A program made the translations under genes and the position numbers. From Pseudomonas sp. MN1F (lineage in GTDB: Bacteria > Pseudomonadota > Gammaproteobacteria > Pseudomonadales > Pseudomonadaceae): a stretch of DNA of 53,243 nt. Numbering within the stretch: the first letter of the stretch is position 1; each line of letters begins with the position of its first letter. This document shows positions 25,523-34,922 of this stretch, one piece after another. The notes under the pieces are model-generated. The model did not search any database. It worked only from the letters and a program-made list of their open reading frames with translations, and was not told where the DNA came from. The stretch is taken from assembly GCF_009391885.1 (NCBI RefSeq), contig NZ_VZII01000012.1:1-53243 (forward strand), in the 5' to 3' direction.

Positions 25523-26730
25523 AACAGCCCCGACACAGGTGGGCGGGTGCCTTTGAGCTGCCAGACACCGACCACCGCCGCCTTCCACTGGCGCGGGTTG
25601 TGGTTGGCCACGGTACGGGCATTGCGCCAGTGCCGGTCAAGGTTGTGCTGGCGGCCGGTGGTGGAGGCGCCACCGACGTCGAACAGGGTTTCAGCCGCCT
25701 TGAGCGCCAGCTCGGCGACCAGATACTGGGCCTGCGCAACCTCAATGGCGGCCTGTTCTACGGCGGCATCATCCAGCTGCGCCAGCCAAGCCCTGTCGAT
25801 CGTCGCTGCGGCCTTGAGTACCAGCGCCTCGGCGCCATAAGCGCGGGCAGCGATATCGCCTACCGACAGCTCCACATACGGGTCATCCACTGAACGGCTG
25901 GCCGTGCTGTGCTTGATTGGCCGGGCATGCTCGCGGGCGAAACGCGTGGCATCAGTCAGTGCGTTGCGGGCGATGCCGGCCAGGACGGTGCCGAGAAACA
26001 GCTGCAGGAACGGCGTGACGATCGTGCGCTTGCCCTCCTCCACGGTACGCGTGCGAATCTCGCTGGCCTCGACCCGCACATTGCGCAGGTGCGTGGTGCC
26101 ACTGGCCGTCAGGCGCTGGCCCATGGCATCGAAATCGTCGACCAGCTCCAGGCCCTCGCGGTCACGCGGCAGGATGAACGACACGGGTTGCTCATCCTCA
26201 TCCAATGCCACCGCGCTGACGTAATCGGCGAACAAGGCGCCGGTGCTGTAGAACTTGCTGCCGTTGGCGCGGTAGTGCTCGCCGTCACGGACCAGGCGTG
26301 CCGCAATGGCGCCGTTGGCCCCGCCCAGTTCCCAGCCAGCGTTGCCGATCACGGCGCCTTGCAGGTAACGGGCAAACCAGCGTTCACGCTCCTGCTCGGC
26401 GCCCTCGCCCTGGGCGACCAGCAGGCCTTCGACGAAAGCGAAGCCCGGGCGCAGGGCCTGGGCGACGTTGGAGTCGACCGCGGCGATCTGCAACAGCAGT
26501 TCGATCACATCGCTGACGGCGCCCCCAGGGCCGCCGTAACGGGTAGGGATCCGCACGGTGTAAAGCCCGGCTGCCGCGAGCTGGGCGATGGCTTCATGAG
26601 GCAGCTGGCGTTCGCGTTCGCGCTGTGCGGCGCCTGCGCCGATGGCGGGCAACAGGGCAAGGATGCGGGCCTTGAGCTGCGCAACATTGGTCGCCGGAGC
26701 CTGGGTTGGGAAACGTTGGAAAGTGGTCAT
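25519..26730 (-). CDS. SfnB/DszC-like flavin-dependent oxidoreductase
   Basis: This is a 403-residue acyl-CoA-dehydrogenase-fold protein of the sulfur-acquisition branch (SfnB/SfnC/DszC). Key stretches are YTVRIPTRYGGPGG, GSKFYSTGALFADYVSAVA and, at the C-terminus, NLDRHWRNARTVANHNP. It should oxidise an organosulfur compound with reduced FMN, for which the SfnE reductase encoded nearby is a candidate donor. The gene lies 11 bases behind the ABC ATPase, so uptake and oxidation are probably co-regulated. It is similar in fold to SfnC in this window but clearly a different enzyme. Confidence 0.82.
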   Translation of the reverse strand: MTTFQRFPTQAPATNVAQLKARILALLPAIGAGAAQRERERQLPHEAIAQLAAAGLYTVRIPTRYGGPGGAVSDVIELLLQIAAVDSNVAQALRPGFAFVEGLLVAQGEGAEQERERWFARYLQGAVIGNAGWELGGANGAIAARLVRDGEHYRANGSKFYSTGALFADYVSAVALDEDEQPVSFILPRDREGLELVDDFDAMGQRLTASGTTHLRNVRVEASEIRTRTVEEGKRTIVTPFLQLFLGTVLAGIARNALTDATRFAREHARPIKHSTASRSVDDPYVELSVGDIAARAYGAEALVLKAAATIDRAWLAQLDDAAVEQAAIEVAQAQYLVAELALKAAETLFDVGGASTTGRQHNLDRHWRNARTVANHNPRQWKAAVVGVWQLKGTRPPVSGLF

Positions 26731-26741
26731 GGTTCAGTCCT

Positions 26742-28454
26742 TTAGATGGCGATTTTCCACAGGCGGGTTTCGTCGAACAGGTCGAAGGCTTCGTGTTCCA
26801 GGTCCAGCGGCGGCACCACCAGTTCGGCGCCGCTGCCGGGCAGGCGCGGTACCGCGCCGAGCAGCCGTTGGGTGTATGCGTGGGCCGGTCGCTCGAACAG
26901 CTGCTCGACCGGCGCCTGCTCCACCACCTGGCCGTGGCGCATCACCAGCACGTCGTCGCTGACATGGCGGATCACGCCCAGGTCATGGGAAATGAACAGG
27001 TAGGCCAGGCCCAGTTCGTCCTGCAGGTCGGCCAAGAGGTCGAGCACCTGGGCCTGCACCGACACATCCAGCGCCGAGACCGGCTCGTCACAGATGATCA
27101 CCTTCGGCTCACTGGCAATCGCCCGGGCGATGGCCACGCGCTGGCGCTGGCCACCGGACAGCTGCAATGGCCGGCGCTGGGCAAGGTCCGCCGGCAGGCG
27201 CACCTGATTGAGCAGCACGGCAATGCGTGCCGGTCGGGCCGCCGTTTCGACACCGGCCACCTGCAAGGCGTCATCGAGAATCTGCGCTACGCTCCAGCGC
27301 GGGTCGAACGAGCCCAGCGGGTCCTGATAGATCACGCTGATCTCCCGACGCAACGGCCGCCGTGTTGCTTCGCTGACGGCATTGGCCGGGCGGTTCCACG
27401 GCTGGCCGCGATACAGCACTTCGCCCTGGTCGGGCTGCAGCAGGCCGAGGGCGATGCGTGCCACCGTGGTCTTGCCCGAACCGGACTCGCCGACGATACC
27501 CAGGGTGCGCCCGGCGCGCAGGGTGAAATCGACCCCCTGCACCACCTGGCGCAACAGGCCATCCGGGCCGAGGTAGCGCTTGCCCAGGCCGCGGCCTTCG
27601 AGCAGCACGTCGCTGTGCGCACGTGCCCGTGGCTCGCGGCGCACACCTGCCCGCTCCGGCGACAACCGGCTGCCACGCGGATGCTCGGCCGGCACCGCCG
27701 CCAGCAAGGCCTGGGTGTAGGGGTGGCGTGGCTGGCGCAGTACCTGCTGCATCGGCCCCTGCTCCACCACTTCGCCGTGGCGCAGCACCACCACGTCGTC
27801 GGCCAGCTGCGCGACCACCGCCAGGTCGTGGCTGATGATCAGTAATGAGGCGCCACGGGCCTTGATCTGCTGAAACACCTCGAGGATCTGCGCCTGCACT
27901 GTGGCATCGAGCGCGGTGGTCGGCTCGTCGGCGATCACCAGTGCAGGGTCCAGGGCCAGGGCACTGGCAATCAGCGCACGCTGGCGCAGGCCACCGGACA
28001 ACTGACCAGGGCGCTGTCGAGCGCGCAACTCGACGTCGGGCACGCCAACCCGCTCAAGCAGCTCATGCACCCGTGTCGCACGCGATTGGCGGTCGCCGTA
28101 CTGATGCGTCTGCAGCACTTCAAGAATTTCCTTGCCCACGGGACGCAGTGGGTCGAGTGACACCAAGGCATCTTGCAGCACGAAGCCGATGTCCTTGCCA
28201 CGTACCGCACGCCACTGGCGTTCGCTCAAGTCGAGCAGGTCATGCCCGGCAAAGCTCAGCTGCCGGGCGCTCACCTGGGCCTTGGCGCCGGCCAGGCCGA
28301 CCAGGCTGCGGGCACTGACGCTCTTGCCCGAACCCGACTCACCCACCAGCGCCACGCATCGGCCTGGTTGCAAGGTGAAGGACAGCTCACGCACCACGCT
28401 GCGGCCTGCGAAGGCCACGTTCAGGCCTTCGACGATCAAGGTCTTGTCGCTCAT
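26742..28454 (-). CDS. Fused double ABC ATPase, dipeptide/opine type
   Basis: This 570-residue protein carries two nucleotide-binding domains equivalent to DppD and DppF. Domain 1 has Walker A GESGSGKS (38-45), signature [14 protein letters not shown] and Walker [13 protein letters not shown]. Domain 2 has Walker [10 protein letters not shown] near residue 320, signature [14 protein letters not shown] and [12 protein letters not shown]. All key residues are intact. It powers the two permeases encoded just upstream; its ATG overlaps the stop of the second permease gene (ATGA), which decides the start over longer in-frame possibilities. Confidence 0.92.
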   Translation of the reverse strand: MSDKTLIVEGLNVAFAGRSVVRELSFTLQPGRCVALVGESGSGKSVSARSLVGLAGAKAQVSARQLSFAGHDLLDLSERQWRAVRGKDIGFVLQDALVSLDPLRPVGKEILEVLQTHQYGDRQSRATRVHELLERVGVPDVELRARQRPGQLSGGLRQRALIASALALDPALVIADEPTTALDATVQAQILEVFQQIKARGASLLIISHDLAVVAQLADDVVVLRHGEVVEQGPMQQVLRQPRHPYTQALLAAVPAEHPRGSRLSPERAGVRREPRARAHSDVLLEGRGLGKRYLGPDGLLRQVVQGVDFTLRAGRTLGIVGESGSGKTTVARIALGLLQPDQGEVLYRGQPWNRPANAVSEATRRPLRREISVIYQDPLGSFDPRWSVAQILDDALQVAGVETAARPARIAVLLNQVRLPADLAQRRPLQLSGGQRQRVAIARAIASEPKVIICDEPVSALDVSVQAQVLDLLADLQDELGLAYLFISHDLGVIRHVSDDVLVMRHGQVVEQAPVEQLFERPAHAYTQRLLGAVPRLPGSGAELVVPPLDLEHEAFDLFDETRLWKIAI

Positions 28455-29314
28455 GGCAGGCGCCCCTCCAGGCGTTGTTGGATGTAGCGGCCAGTCACGG
28501 TCGTGGCCAAGGTGGTGAGGACGATGAACAGGCCGGGGAAGAACGTCAGCCACCAGGCATTGGCAATGAAGTCGCGGCCCATGGACAACATGGTCCCCCA
28601 CTCCGGCGCTGGTGGCCGTGCACCCAGGCCGAGGAAGCTCAGCGCCGAGGCCCAGACGATGGCCTGGCCGACGCCCATGGTCAGCGTCACCACCAGCGGC
28701 CGCATCGCGTTGGGCAACAGCTGACGCAGCACAATGCGCGAAGTCGGATGCCCCAACGCCCGCGCCGCCTCGATGTAACCGGCATTGCGCACCGCCAGTA
28801 CCTGGCCACGCACCATGCGCGCATAACCCGGCGCGCCGCCCAGCCCGGTGGCGACGATCAGCGGGCCGACACCGCTGCCGAACACCGCCACGAACAGCAG
28901 CGCCAGCACCAGGCTGGGGAAGGCGAACAGCACTTCCAGCAGCCAGCCCAGCGCACGGTCCACCCGCGCCCCGCCAAGGCCACCGAGCAAGCCGAGGGTG
29001 ATGGCGATGGCCATGGAGATGGCCGTGGCCGCGACGCCGATCAGCAGGCTTTGCCGCGCGCCGTGAATGATCCGCGCAAAGATGTCACGGCCCGACTGGT
29101 CAGTGCCCAGCCAGTGCGCCCAGCTCGGCGGCTGAAAGGCGTCACGGGGGACGATGGCCAACGGGTCGATGCGAGTAAACAGCCCCGGCAGCAACGCAGC
29201 CAGCAGCAAGGCGAACAGGAACAGGATCGCCAGGCTGGCACCCAGCGGCGGCAGCTGCAGTTGGCGCTGCCGGCGCAACGGCGCAAGGGTTCGATCAAGG
29301 GTCAGGTCAGTCAT
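28451..29314 (-). CDS. ABC transporter permease, DppC type
   Basis: This is a 287-residue inner-membrane permease with about six hydrophobic segments, an N-terminal helix after a basic stretch and the loop EAARALGHPTSRIVLRQLLP that docks with the ATPase. The LGTDQSGRDIFARIIHGARQ segment is typical of DppC/OppC. ATGA overlaps at both ends tie it to its neighbours. It forms the channel with the DppB-type protein. Confidence 0.92.
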   Translation of the reverse strand: MTDLTLDRTLAPLRRQRQLQLPPLGASLAILFLFALLLAALLPGLFTRIDPLAIVPRDAFQPPSWAHWLGTDQSGRDIFARIIHGARQSLLIGVAATAISMAIAITLGLLGGLGGARVDRALGWLLEVLFAFPSLVLALLFVAVFGSGVGPLIVATGLGGAPGYARMVRGQVLAVRNAGYIEAARALGHPTSRIVLRQLLPNAMRPLVVTLTMGVGQAIVWASALSFLGLGARPPAPEWGTMLSMGRDFIANAWWLTFFPGLFIVLTTLATTVTGRYIQQRLEGRLP

Positions 29315-30297
29315 GCTGCAGCCTCCTGTTGCCGCGGGTCGATCCACTGGTACAGCAGGTCGACCAGAATGTTCGCCAGTACATAGCCAGCCGCTACCAC
29401 CAGGCTGACGCCGATCACCAGGGGCATGTCCTGGGCCTGCACCGCCTGGTACAGCTGGCGGCCGATGCCCTTGCGCGAGAAGATCACCTCGCACACCACC
29501 GCACCGCTGATCAGCGCACCGATGGCCCAGCCCGACAGTGAAACGCCGGGCAGCAAGGCATGGCGCAGGGCGTGGCGGAAGCGTACGGCGAGGTCGCTGA
29601 GGCCCCGGGTGCGGGCAGTCAGTACGAAGGGTTGTTCGAGGGTCAGCTCAAGGGATTCGCGCGTGACCTGGGCAATGAACCCGGCCAGCGGAATCGCCAG
29701 CGAGAACGCCGGCAGCACCAGGCTGGCAACGCTGTCGCTACCTGCGGGCGGGAACCAGCGCAAGCCGAAGGCGAACACGGCCAGCAGCACCACGCCGAGC
29801 CAGAAGTGCGGCAAGGCTGCGCTGAGGGTTTCGGCAAGCGAGGCGATGCCGCCCACCAGCCTGCCACGCCCGGCAGTTATCACCGTCAACAGCAGGACCA
29901 AGAGCCAGGCCAGTCCCAACGCGGCGATGGTCAGCTCCAGTGTCGCCCCACCCTGCTCGGCCAGCACGCGGGTGACCGGCAGGTGCTGCGAGTACGACAC
30001 GCCGAGGTCGCCTTGCAGCAACCTCCCCAGGTAAAGCAGGTATTGCACAGCCAATGGCTGGTCGAGGCCGAATTCCACACGGGCAGCCTCGATGGCTTCC
30101 GGTGTCGGGTTGGCGCTGGGGCCACCGAGGATGGCCAGCACCGGGTCGCCCGGCATCAGGCGCAGGGCAAAGAAGGTCAGGCTTGCCACCGCCCACAGCA
30201 CCAGCACACCGCCGCCCAGGCGGATGGCAGCGCGCCGGCCCAGGGCGGCCAGGCGTTCGCGGCGCGGGTCGGTCACCGCGAGTGTCGTCGTACTCAT
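29311..30297 (-). CDS. ABC transporter permease, DppB type
   Basis: This is a 328-residue permease. LTFFALRLMPGDPVLAILGG after the first helix is the DppB/OppB hallmark, and ARTRGLSDLAVRFRHALRHA is the coupling loop. I start at ATG 30297 because it overlaps the TGA of the binding-protein gene (ATGA). It pairs with the DppC-type permease. Confidence 0.92.
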   Translation of the reverse strand: MSTTTLAVTDPRRERLAALGRRAAIRLGGGVLVLWAVASLTFFALRLMPGDPVLAILGGPSANPTPEAIEAARVEFGLDQPLAVQYLLYLGRLLQGDLGVSYSQHLPVTRVLAEQGGATLELTIAALGLAWLLVLLLTVITAGRGRLVGGIASLAETLSAALPHFWLGVVLLAVFAFGLRWFPPAGSDSVASLVLPAFSLAIPLAGFIAQVTRESLELTLEQPFVLTARTRGLSDLAVRFRHALRHALLPGVSLSGWAIGALISGAVVCEVIFSRKGIGRQLYQAVQAQDMPLVIGVSLVVAAGYVLANILVDLLYQWIDPRQQEAAA

Positions 30298-31928
30298 TTG
30301 TTCACCCATGCGTCATAGAGGTAGGTCACCGCCAGCGAAGGCTCCAGGCGCACGCCGTGGGCGGTCTTGTAGATGCCCAGGCGTGTGCTTTGCGGGTAGG
30401 TAGTGAGTTGCAAGTACTGCGCGGCGGCCTGTTGTTGCGCCTTGAAGTAACGCTGGCGGCGCTGGTCGGCGTCCTGGGTGGCCAGGGCGCTGTCGAGCAA
30501 CGCGTCATAGCCTTCGTCGGCATAACCGGAGGAGTTCTGGTGATAGCCGCCGACCCCGGCCGGCTGCACGAAGGCAGTGGTGAAGATGATGCGCAGCACG
30601 TCGGGGGTGTTGGTGTTCCAGTAGCCGGTGCGGATGTCGTAGTCCCAGGCGGCCTGGCGGGCGGTGACCTGGGCATCGCTCATCTGGTCGAGCACCAGCT
30701 CCAGGCCGGCCTGGCGAGTGGTGGCTTGCACCTGTTCCCACAAGGTCAGCTCCGAGGATGGCGTGCGCGCGCCGATCAGCACCACGGCACGCAGGCGCTG
30801 GCCGTTCTTTGTGCGGTAGCCCTCACTGTCGCGGCTGGTCCAGCCGGCTTGGTCGAGCAATTTGGCGGCACGGGCCGGGTCGTAGTCCTGGCTGTGTTCG
30901 AAGTCGCCGCTGTAGAACGGTGTGGCGATGCTCAGCGGGCCACCGGCGCGGGGGAACTCGCCGAAGTACACGCTCTTGAGCGCCCCCTCGACATCGGCGC
31001 TGCGCACGAAGGCCTCGCGCACGCGGATGTCGTCGAAGGGTACGCGGCGCAGATTGAAGGTGCCGTTGGTGGGGTTGCCGGGGCGCTGGGCGATGATCAG
31101 GTCCACGTTCGGGTTGCGCCGCGCGGCTTCGTGGGACTCTGGCGGCAGCGCTTCGATCACGTCGACTTCGCCGGCCTGCAAGGAGGCGAAGCGCACCGAG
31201 GGTTCCTGGATGAACTTCCAGACGATGCGGTCGAGGTAGGCCGGGCCTTGGTGCTGGGCGGTCGGTGGCGCCCAGTTGTAGTCCGGGTTGCGCACCAGCT
31301 CCACCTGGTTCTGCCGGTCCCAGCGCGCCACCTTGAATGGCCCGCTGCCCACCGGGCTTTCGCAGTTCTGGTCGCGGCTGCGCAGCAGCGCGGTGGGTGA
31401 CTGGATGCCGAGGAAGCCCTGGGCCAACACTTCGAGGAAGGCCGCATAGGGCGTCGCCAGGGTGACCTCTGCGGTGTAGGGGTCAATGATCCTGGTGCCG
31501 CGGTACTGGCGGATATAGCCGCCCGCGGTGCTGGACTGGGTCTTGGGTTTGGCCATGTGGTCGAGGTTGGCCTTGACCGCCTCGGCGTTGAAGGGGGTGC
31601 CGTCGGTGAAGTGCACGTCGCGGCGCAGGTGGAAGGTGTAGCGCAGGCCGTCCGGGGAGACTTCCCAGCTTGTGGCGAGCCAGGGGCCGATCTGGCCTTG
31701 GCTGTCCATCGACACCAGCGAGTCGAGGTATTGCTGGGCGACGAATACCTGGGGCATGTCGCCGGCCACATGCGGGTCGAGGCAGGTGGGTTCGCGGTCA
31801 GTGGCGTAGACCAGGGTGCCGCCCGGTTGCGGCGTGGTGCTTTGCGCGGTGTGCTGCTCGGCTTTGCCGCAGCCGAGCAAGGCCAGTGCGGTGCAGAGCG
31901 GGATCAGGGGGAAAATGGGTGTGTTCAA
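30294..31928 (-). CDS. ABC substrate-binding lipoprotein (SBP family 5)
   Basis: This is a 544-residue binding protein of the peptide/opine/nickel family 5. The N-terminus has a hydrophobic segment ending in the lipobox LLGC, so it should be anchored to the membrane by a lipidated Cys. The family-5 signature appears as FHLRRDVHFTDGTPFNAEAV. The start is most likely a TTG at 31928, with AGGAG five bases upstream; no ATG gives a proper signal sequence. The ligand may be an organosulfur compound given the monooxygenase in the operon; that is inference, since the family mostly binds peptides. Confidence 0.85.
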   Translation of the reverse strand: MNTPIFPLIPLCTALALLGCGKAEQHTAQSTTPQPGGTLVYATDREPTCLDPHVAGDMPQVFVAQQYLDSLVSMDSQGQIGPWLATSWEVSPDGLRYTFHLRRDVHFTDGTPFNAEAVKANLDHMAKPKTQSSTAGGYIRQYRGTRIIDPYTAEVTLATPYAAFLEVLAQGFLGIQSPTALLRSRDQNCESPVGSGPFKVARWDRQNQVELVRNPDYNWAPPTAQHQGPAYLDRIVWKFIQEPSVRFASLQAGEVDVIEALPPESHEAARRNPNVDLIIAQRPGNPTNGTFNLRRVPFDDIRVREAFVRSADVEGALKSVYFGEFPRAGGPLSIATPFYSGDFEHSQDYDPARAAKLLDQAGWTSRDSEGYRTKNGQRLRAVVLIGARTPSSELTLWEQVQATTRQAGLELVLDQMSDAQVTARQAAWDYDIRTGYWNTNTPDVLRIIFTTAFVQPAGVGGYHQNSSGYADEGYDALLDSALATQDADQRRQRYFKAQQQAAAQYLQLTTYPQSTRLGIYKTAHGVRLEPSLAVTYLYDAWVNK

Positions 31929-31964
31929 GGGCGCTCCTGCGGGGACTGGGCTTTGGGAGGCCTG

Positions 31965-31982
31965 TTGCAGGAGTTGTGCCGG
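31965..31982 (-). promoter_or_regulatory. Sigma-54 promoter of the sulfur ABC operon
   Basis: On the minus strand CCGGCACAACTCCTGCAA carries the GGCAC -24 element and TGCA -12 element with exact GG-N10-GC spacing. Transcription would start near 31955, about 27 bases before the TTG start and just ahead of its AGGAG site. The -12 box (CTGCA for TTGCA) is less perfect than at sfnECR. The rest of the 180-base gap up to the tccC stop shows no clear terminator. Confidence 0.68.
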
Positions 31983-32108
31983 GTTCAAGGGGTTGATTTT
32001 GTTGGGGTTTGACGGGGGTTTGGTGCTGGGATGGGGGCAAAATGCTTCAGGGGTGTTTGTGGGGCAACAGTGTTCACCGGAAGAGGGATTACGCCTGCGA
32101 GTTCCTCC

Positions 32109-34907
32109 TCAGACTCTCGTAAAGAGCCTGGCTTCTCTCGCCTGAAGACCGCGAAATCGGTTATGCGGGTGAGCACCCACTATTTGCCCCCTTTTGCCTA
32201 CCGAAATGGCGATAAAGTGTTTTTTACCTTTGAAGTTGACTTGGTAAACCGGACGAGTGGGATTTCCCTCCCCTTCCACTATGTTTCCTGCAGCGAGTGC
32301 TTCGAGCAATAAGACCGGCAGATCCGTCATGGCGATACCTGCGTCCATGAAGTCTTGCTCATGTCTCCTCACTACATGATTCAAACCCATGCCCTTGCCT
32401 TTGGTGAGGTAGAACACCTTATTACCGTGCACGTCCGGCCTGGGGCGCTCGCCTGCGCCGATTACCTGCACGCCCTGTTCAACACTCATTGTCAGCTTAC
32501 TCAGGTACCGGACCATTTCCGTCGGGTCAGTTGTGTATTTCTTGCCCTGCCCGCCTCCAATTACTCTGACAGGACTATTCGGCGGCTGGGTGGACGCTCG
32601 GGACAAATTCGAAGTTGAGGATCCACGCGAAGAACGTGAAGCGACTGTAGAAAAACCATCATTGTCTTCTTCGTGCGCGAGGGCTGCATCCATGGACGCC
32701 TTTTTCGCCTCGCGCTTTTTCTTGCCGGGCTTGCCTGGCTTGCGATCAACAGCTGTTTCTGCGGCCGGCTCGACCATTCTGGATGATGATGCGGCTTCCT
32801 CAGGCGTTTCAGACTCATCCTGGTTGGGCTCTCCCTGTGCTGGCGCTTCGGGCGTGAGTGGCCGTCCTTGGTCCATCAGACCTCTCATACCTCTGACCAG
32901 AGACTCAGGTGAGAACATCAAACCCTGTTCATCAACCCGCACTACCGGGTTATTCAGAACCATGCAGAAAAGATTGAGCCCATCGACCGTGCCTGCCGGG
33001 TCTGCACTCAACCAGCAGCCAAACGCTGACAGGTAGTAACGCCATCCGTAGTAATACAACCCCGTCGCATCCAGTTCCTTGCCCGAGTAGCGCAAGGTGC
33101 GTTGCTGCAGGTTGTCGATTTCAACGCTGTCCTCATCACTCCCGGTCGTTTCACCGTAGGGCGCGTACTCTTGGCGAGCCACCACCCTGCCAAGCGCATC
33201 GGTTTCGCCGCTGCTGCTGCCCAGGTGGTCGGTGAACCCATACCGCAGCTGATACTCACCGTTCAGGGGCGACTGTATCCAGCGCACGCCGGCGTGTTCA
33301 GTGATAACCACCTGTTTCTGCAATTGCCCATCGAGCTGCCGGCTACGGGTTTCGCAGCCGCCCGCATAGGTGACGAGGGTGGTCTGCAACCCTTGCGCCA
33401 ACTTCAGTGTGGTGACCTTGCGCGTACGAGTGCCGCCGTCGGCATAGTGGAAACGCTCCACGTCATCTTCACCCTCGGCACGCCTGACCAGGCTGACCTG
33501 GCGCAGTTGGTTGTCCGCCTGCCAGCTCAAAGGCCTGCCATCGGCCAGGGCTTTCTGCAAACCGCCAGGCACAAACCCGGTTTCCGGTGTCAGCTCGTGC
33601 CCCTCAGGCATCGCACGATTGCTCTGCTTGGACACCATCCGCTTGCGGCTGCGCGAACCGGCCCCACCGTTGTGGCTGAGCACGATCAAGTTGTCGCCAT
33701 CATCGTAGGTGTAATGCTCGGTGTACTTGCTCCAGGCATTGCCCCCCTTGCGGTCCGCAGCCGAGAAGGCCGGCGACCAGATGCCGCTTACTTGAATGCG
33801 CTCTCTACCGCTGGCCGAGACCAGGCGATACAGCGTGTCGTAGCCGTATTCACGCAGGCCATCGGCGCGTGTGTTGCGATGCCAGGTCGGGGAGGCGCCC
33901 TGATCGTCCAGGCTGAGGATATTGCCAACCGGGTCGTAGGTGTAGTGCAGGTCACTGATCTCCAGCTTGCCCTGTGGATGATCACCGCGGCGGTGGGTTC
34001 GATGGCGACTCAGGTACTGGGAACGGGCCGAATAGGCATAGGTATCGGTCACATCGTTGCCTGCCGTTTGCGACAACGGCACGCCATCCGCGCGCCGTTG
34101 CACGGCCTTGAGCACCAGGGTTTCACCTGCACCCTGCCCCATCCAGGTTTGTGCTACCGCACCGCTGACGTCGTAGACCGATCGCGTGCTGACGCCCACT
34201 GCATTGACTTGCTCAAGGCGCGCTCCGACGGCATCCATACGGTTGATCACGCGCAGGGGCGGCTCCAGTTCCTGCTCGCTGCTGCCCGCCCAGTCAGGCT
34301 GTTGCGCCTGCGGGCGCAACAATTGCTGGCATGTCTCAAGGGCCCGGCCGCCCAGTGAAAGCGAGTGGGTGTACATGACCCCGGCATTGTCGAAGTGCGC
34401 GACACGTTCGCCCGCCAGGTTGTGGCCCCGGCGCGCCGCCAGCGGCTCGCCATAGTCCAGGCGCTCACGCTGACGTTTCACATCGCCCGCCGCCTGTTCG
34501 CAAACCTCGACCAAGCGCCCGCCGGCACTGTCGTGTTCATACACGTGCGTCAGGACCGTGCCTTGGGCATTGCTTGCCCACAGCGCTCGGCCGGCGCTGT
34601 CCGTCAGCGCCAGGGTGGCGTCAGCGTCAACTGTGTGCAGCCTTAGCGTTTGCCCGTCAAGGCCCAGCACGGTGGTGGCGTCAGCCAGCACTGGCGCGTC
34701 GGCCGCTGCCTTTAGCGGTCGGGCGCCGAACTGGCAGCCGGTGCGCGACAGTGGATCAATGACCGTGCGCACGGTCAGCCAGCGCATGGGCTGTGCCGGG
34801 TCCGGCTGGCGCAACAGGTGCAACGCCCGCACCTGAATGCCGCTGCTGGCGACGACGGCCACCTCTGGCGTGCCAGCATGCAGGGTCGGTAACGATAGCT
34901 CGCTCAT
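32109..34907 (-). CDS. tccC: Tc toxin C subunit 1 (TccC-like) with nuclease-like tail
   Basis: This is a 932-residue protein. Residues 1 to about 655 are the RHS shell and conserved core (LRYSGKELDATGLYYYGWRY and SADPAGTVDGLNLFCMVLNN). The effector of about 275 residues starts with a low-complexity, Lys-rich linker (KPGKPGKKKREAKKA) and a Ser-rich stretch. It ends in a compact domain with GLNHVVRRHEQDF, VYQVNFKGKKHFIAISVG and GQIVGAHP, a pattern reminiscent of BECR-fold RNase toxins. I start at ATG 34907 (MSELSLPT), 15 bases after the B gene; a GTG at 34922 is possible. The B and C proteins should form the cocoon in which the tail is cleaved and stored. Confidence 0.88.
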   Translation of the reverse strand: MSELSLPTLHAGTPEVAVVASSGIQVRALHLLRQPDPAQPMRWLTVRTVIDPLSRTGCQFGARPLKAAADAPVLADATTVLGLDGQTLRLHTVDADATLALTDSAGRALWASNAQGTVLTHVYEHDSAGGRLVEVCEQAAGDVKRQRERLDYGEPLAARRGHNLAGERVAHFDNAGVMYTHSLSLGGRALETCQQLLRPQAQQPDWAGSSEQELEPPLRVINRMDAVGARLEQVNAVGVSTRSVYDVSGAVAQTWMGQGAGETLVLKAVQRRADGVPLSQTAGNDVTDTYAYSARSQYLSRHRTHRRGDHPQGKLEISDLHYTYDPVGNILSLDDQGASPTWHRNTRADGLREYGYDTLYRLVSASGRERIQVSGIWSPAFSAADRKGGNAWSKYTEHYTYDDGDNLIVLSHNGGAGSRSRKRMVSKQSNRAMPEGHELTPETGFVPGGLQKALADGRPLSWQADNQLRQVSLVRRAEGEDDVERFHYADGGTRTRKVTTLKLAQGLQTTLVTYAGGCETRSRQLDGQLQKQVVITEHAGVRWIQSPLNGEYQLRYGFTDHLGSSSGETDALGRVVARQEYAPYGETTGSDEDSVEIDNLQQRTLRYSGKELDATGLYYYGWRYYLSAFGCWLSADPAGTVDGLNLFCMVLNNPVVRVDEQGLMFSPESLVRGMRGLMDQGRPLTPEAPAQGEPNQDESETPEEAASSSRMVEPAAETAVDRKPGKPGKKKREAKKASMDAALAHEEDNDGFSTVASRSSRGSSTSNLSRASTQPPNSPVRVIGGGQGKKYTTDPTEMVRYLSKLTMSVEQGVQVIGAGERPRPDVHGNKVFYLTKGKGMGLNHVVRRHEQDFMDAGIAMTDLPVLLLEALAAGNIVEGEGNPTRPVYQVNFKGKKHFIAISVGKRGQIVGAHPHNRFRGLQAREARLFTRV

Positions 34908-34922
34908 GCGCTTCGTCCACAC

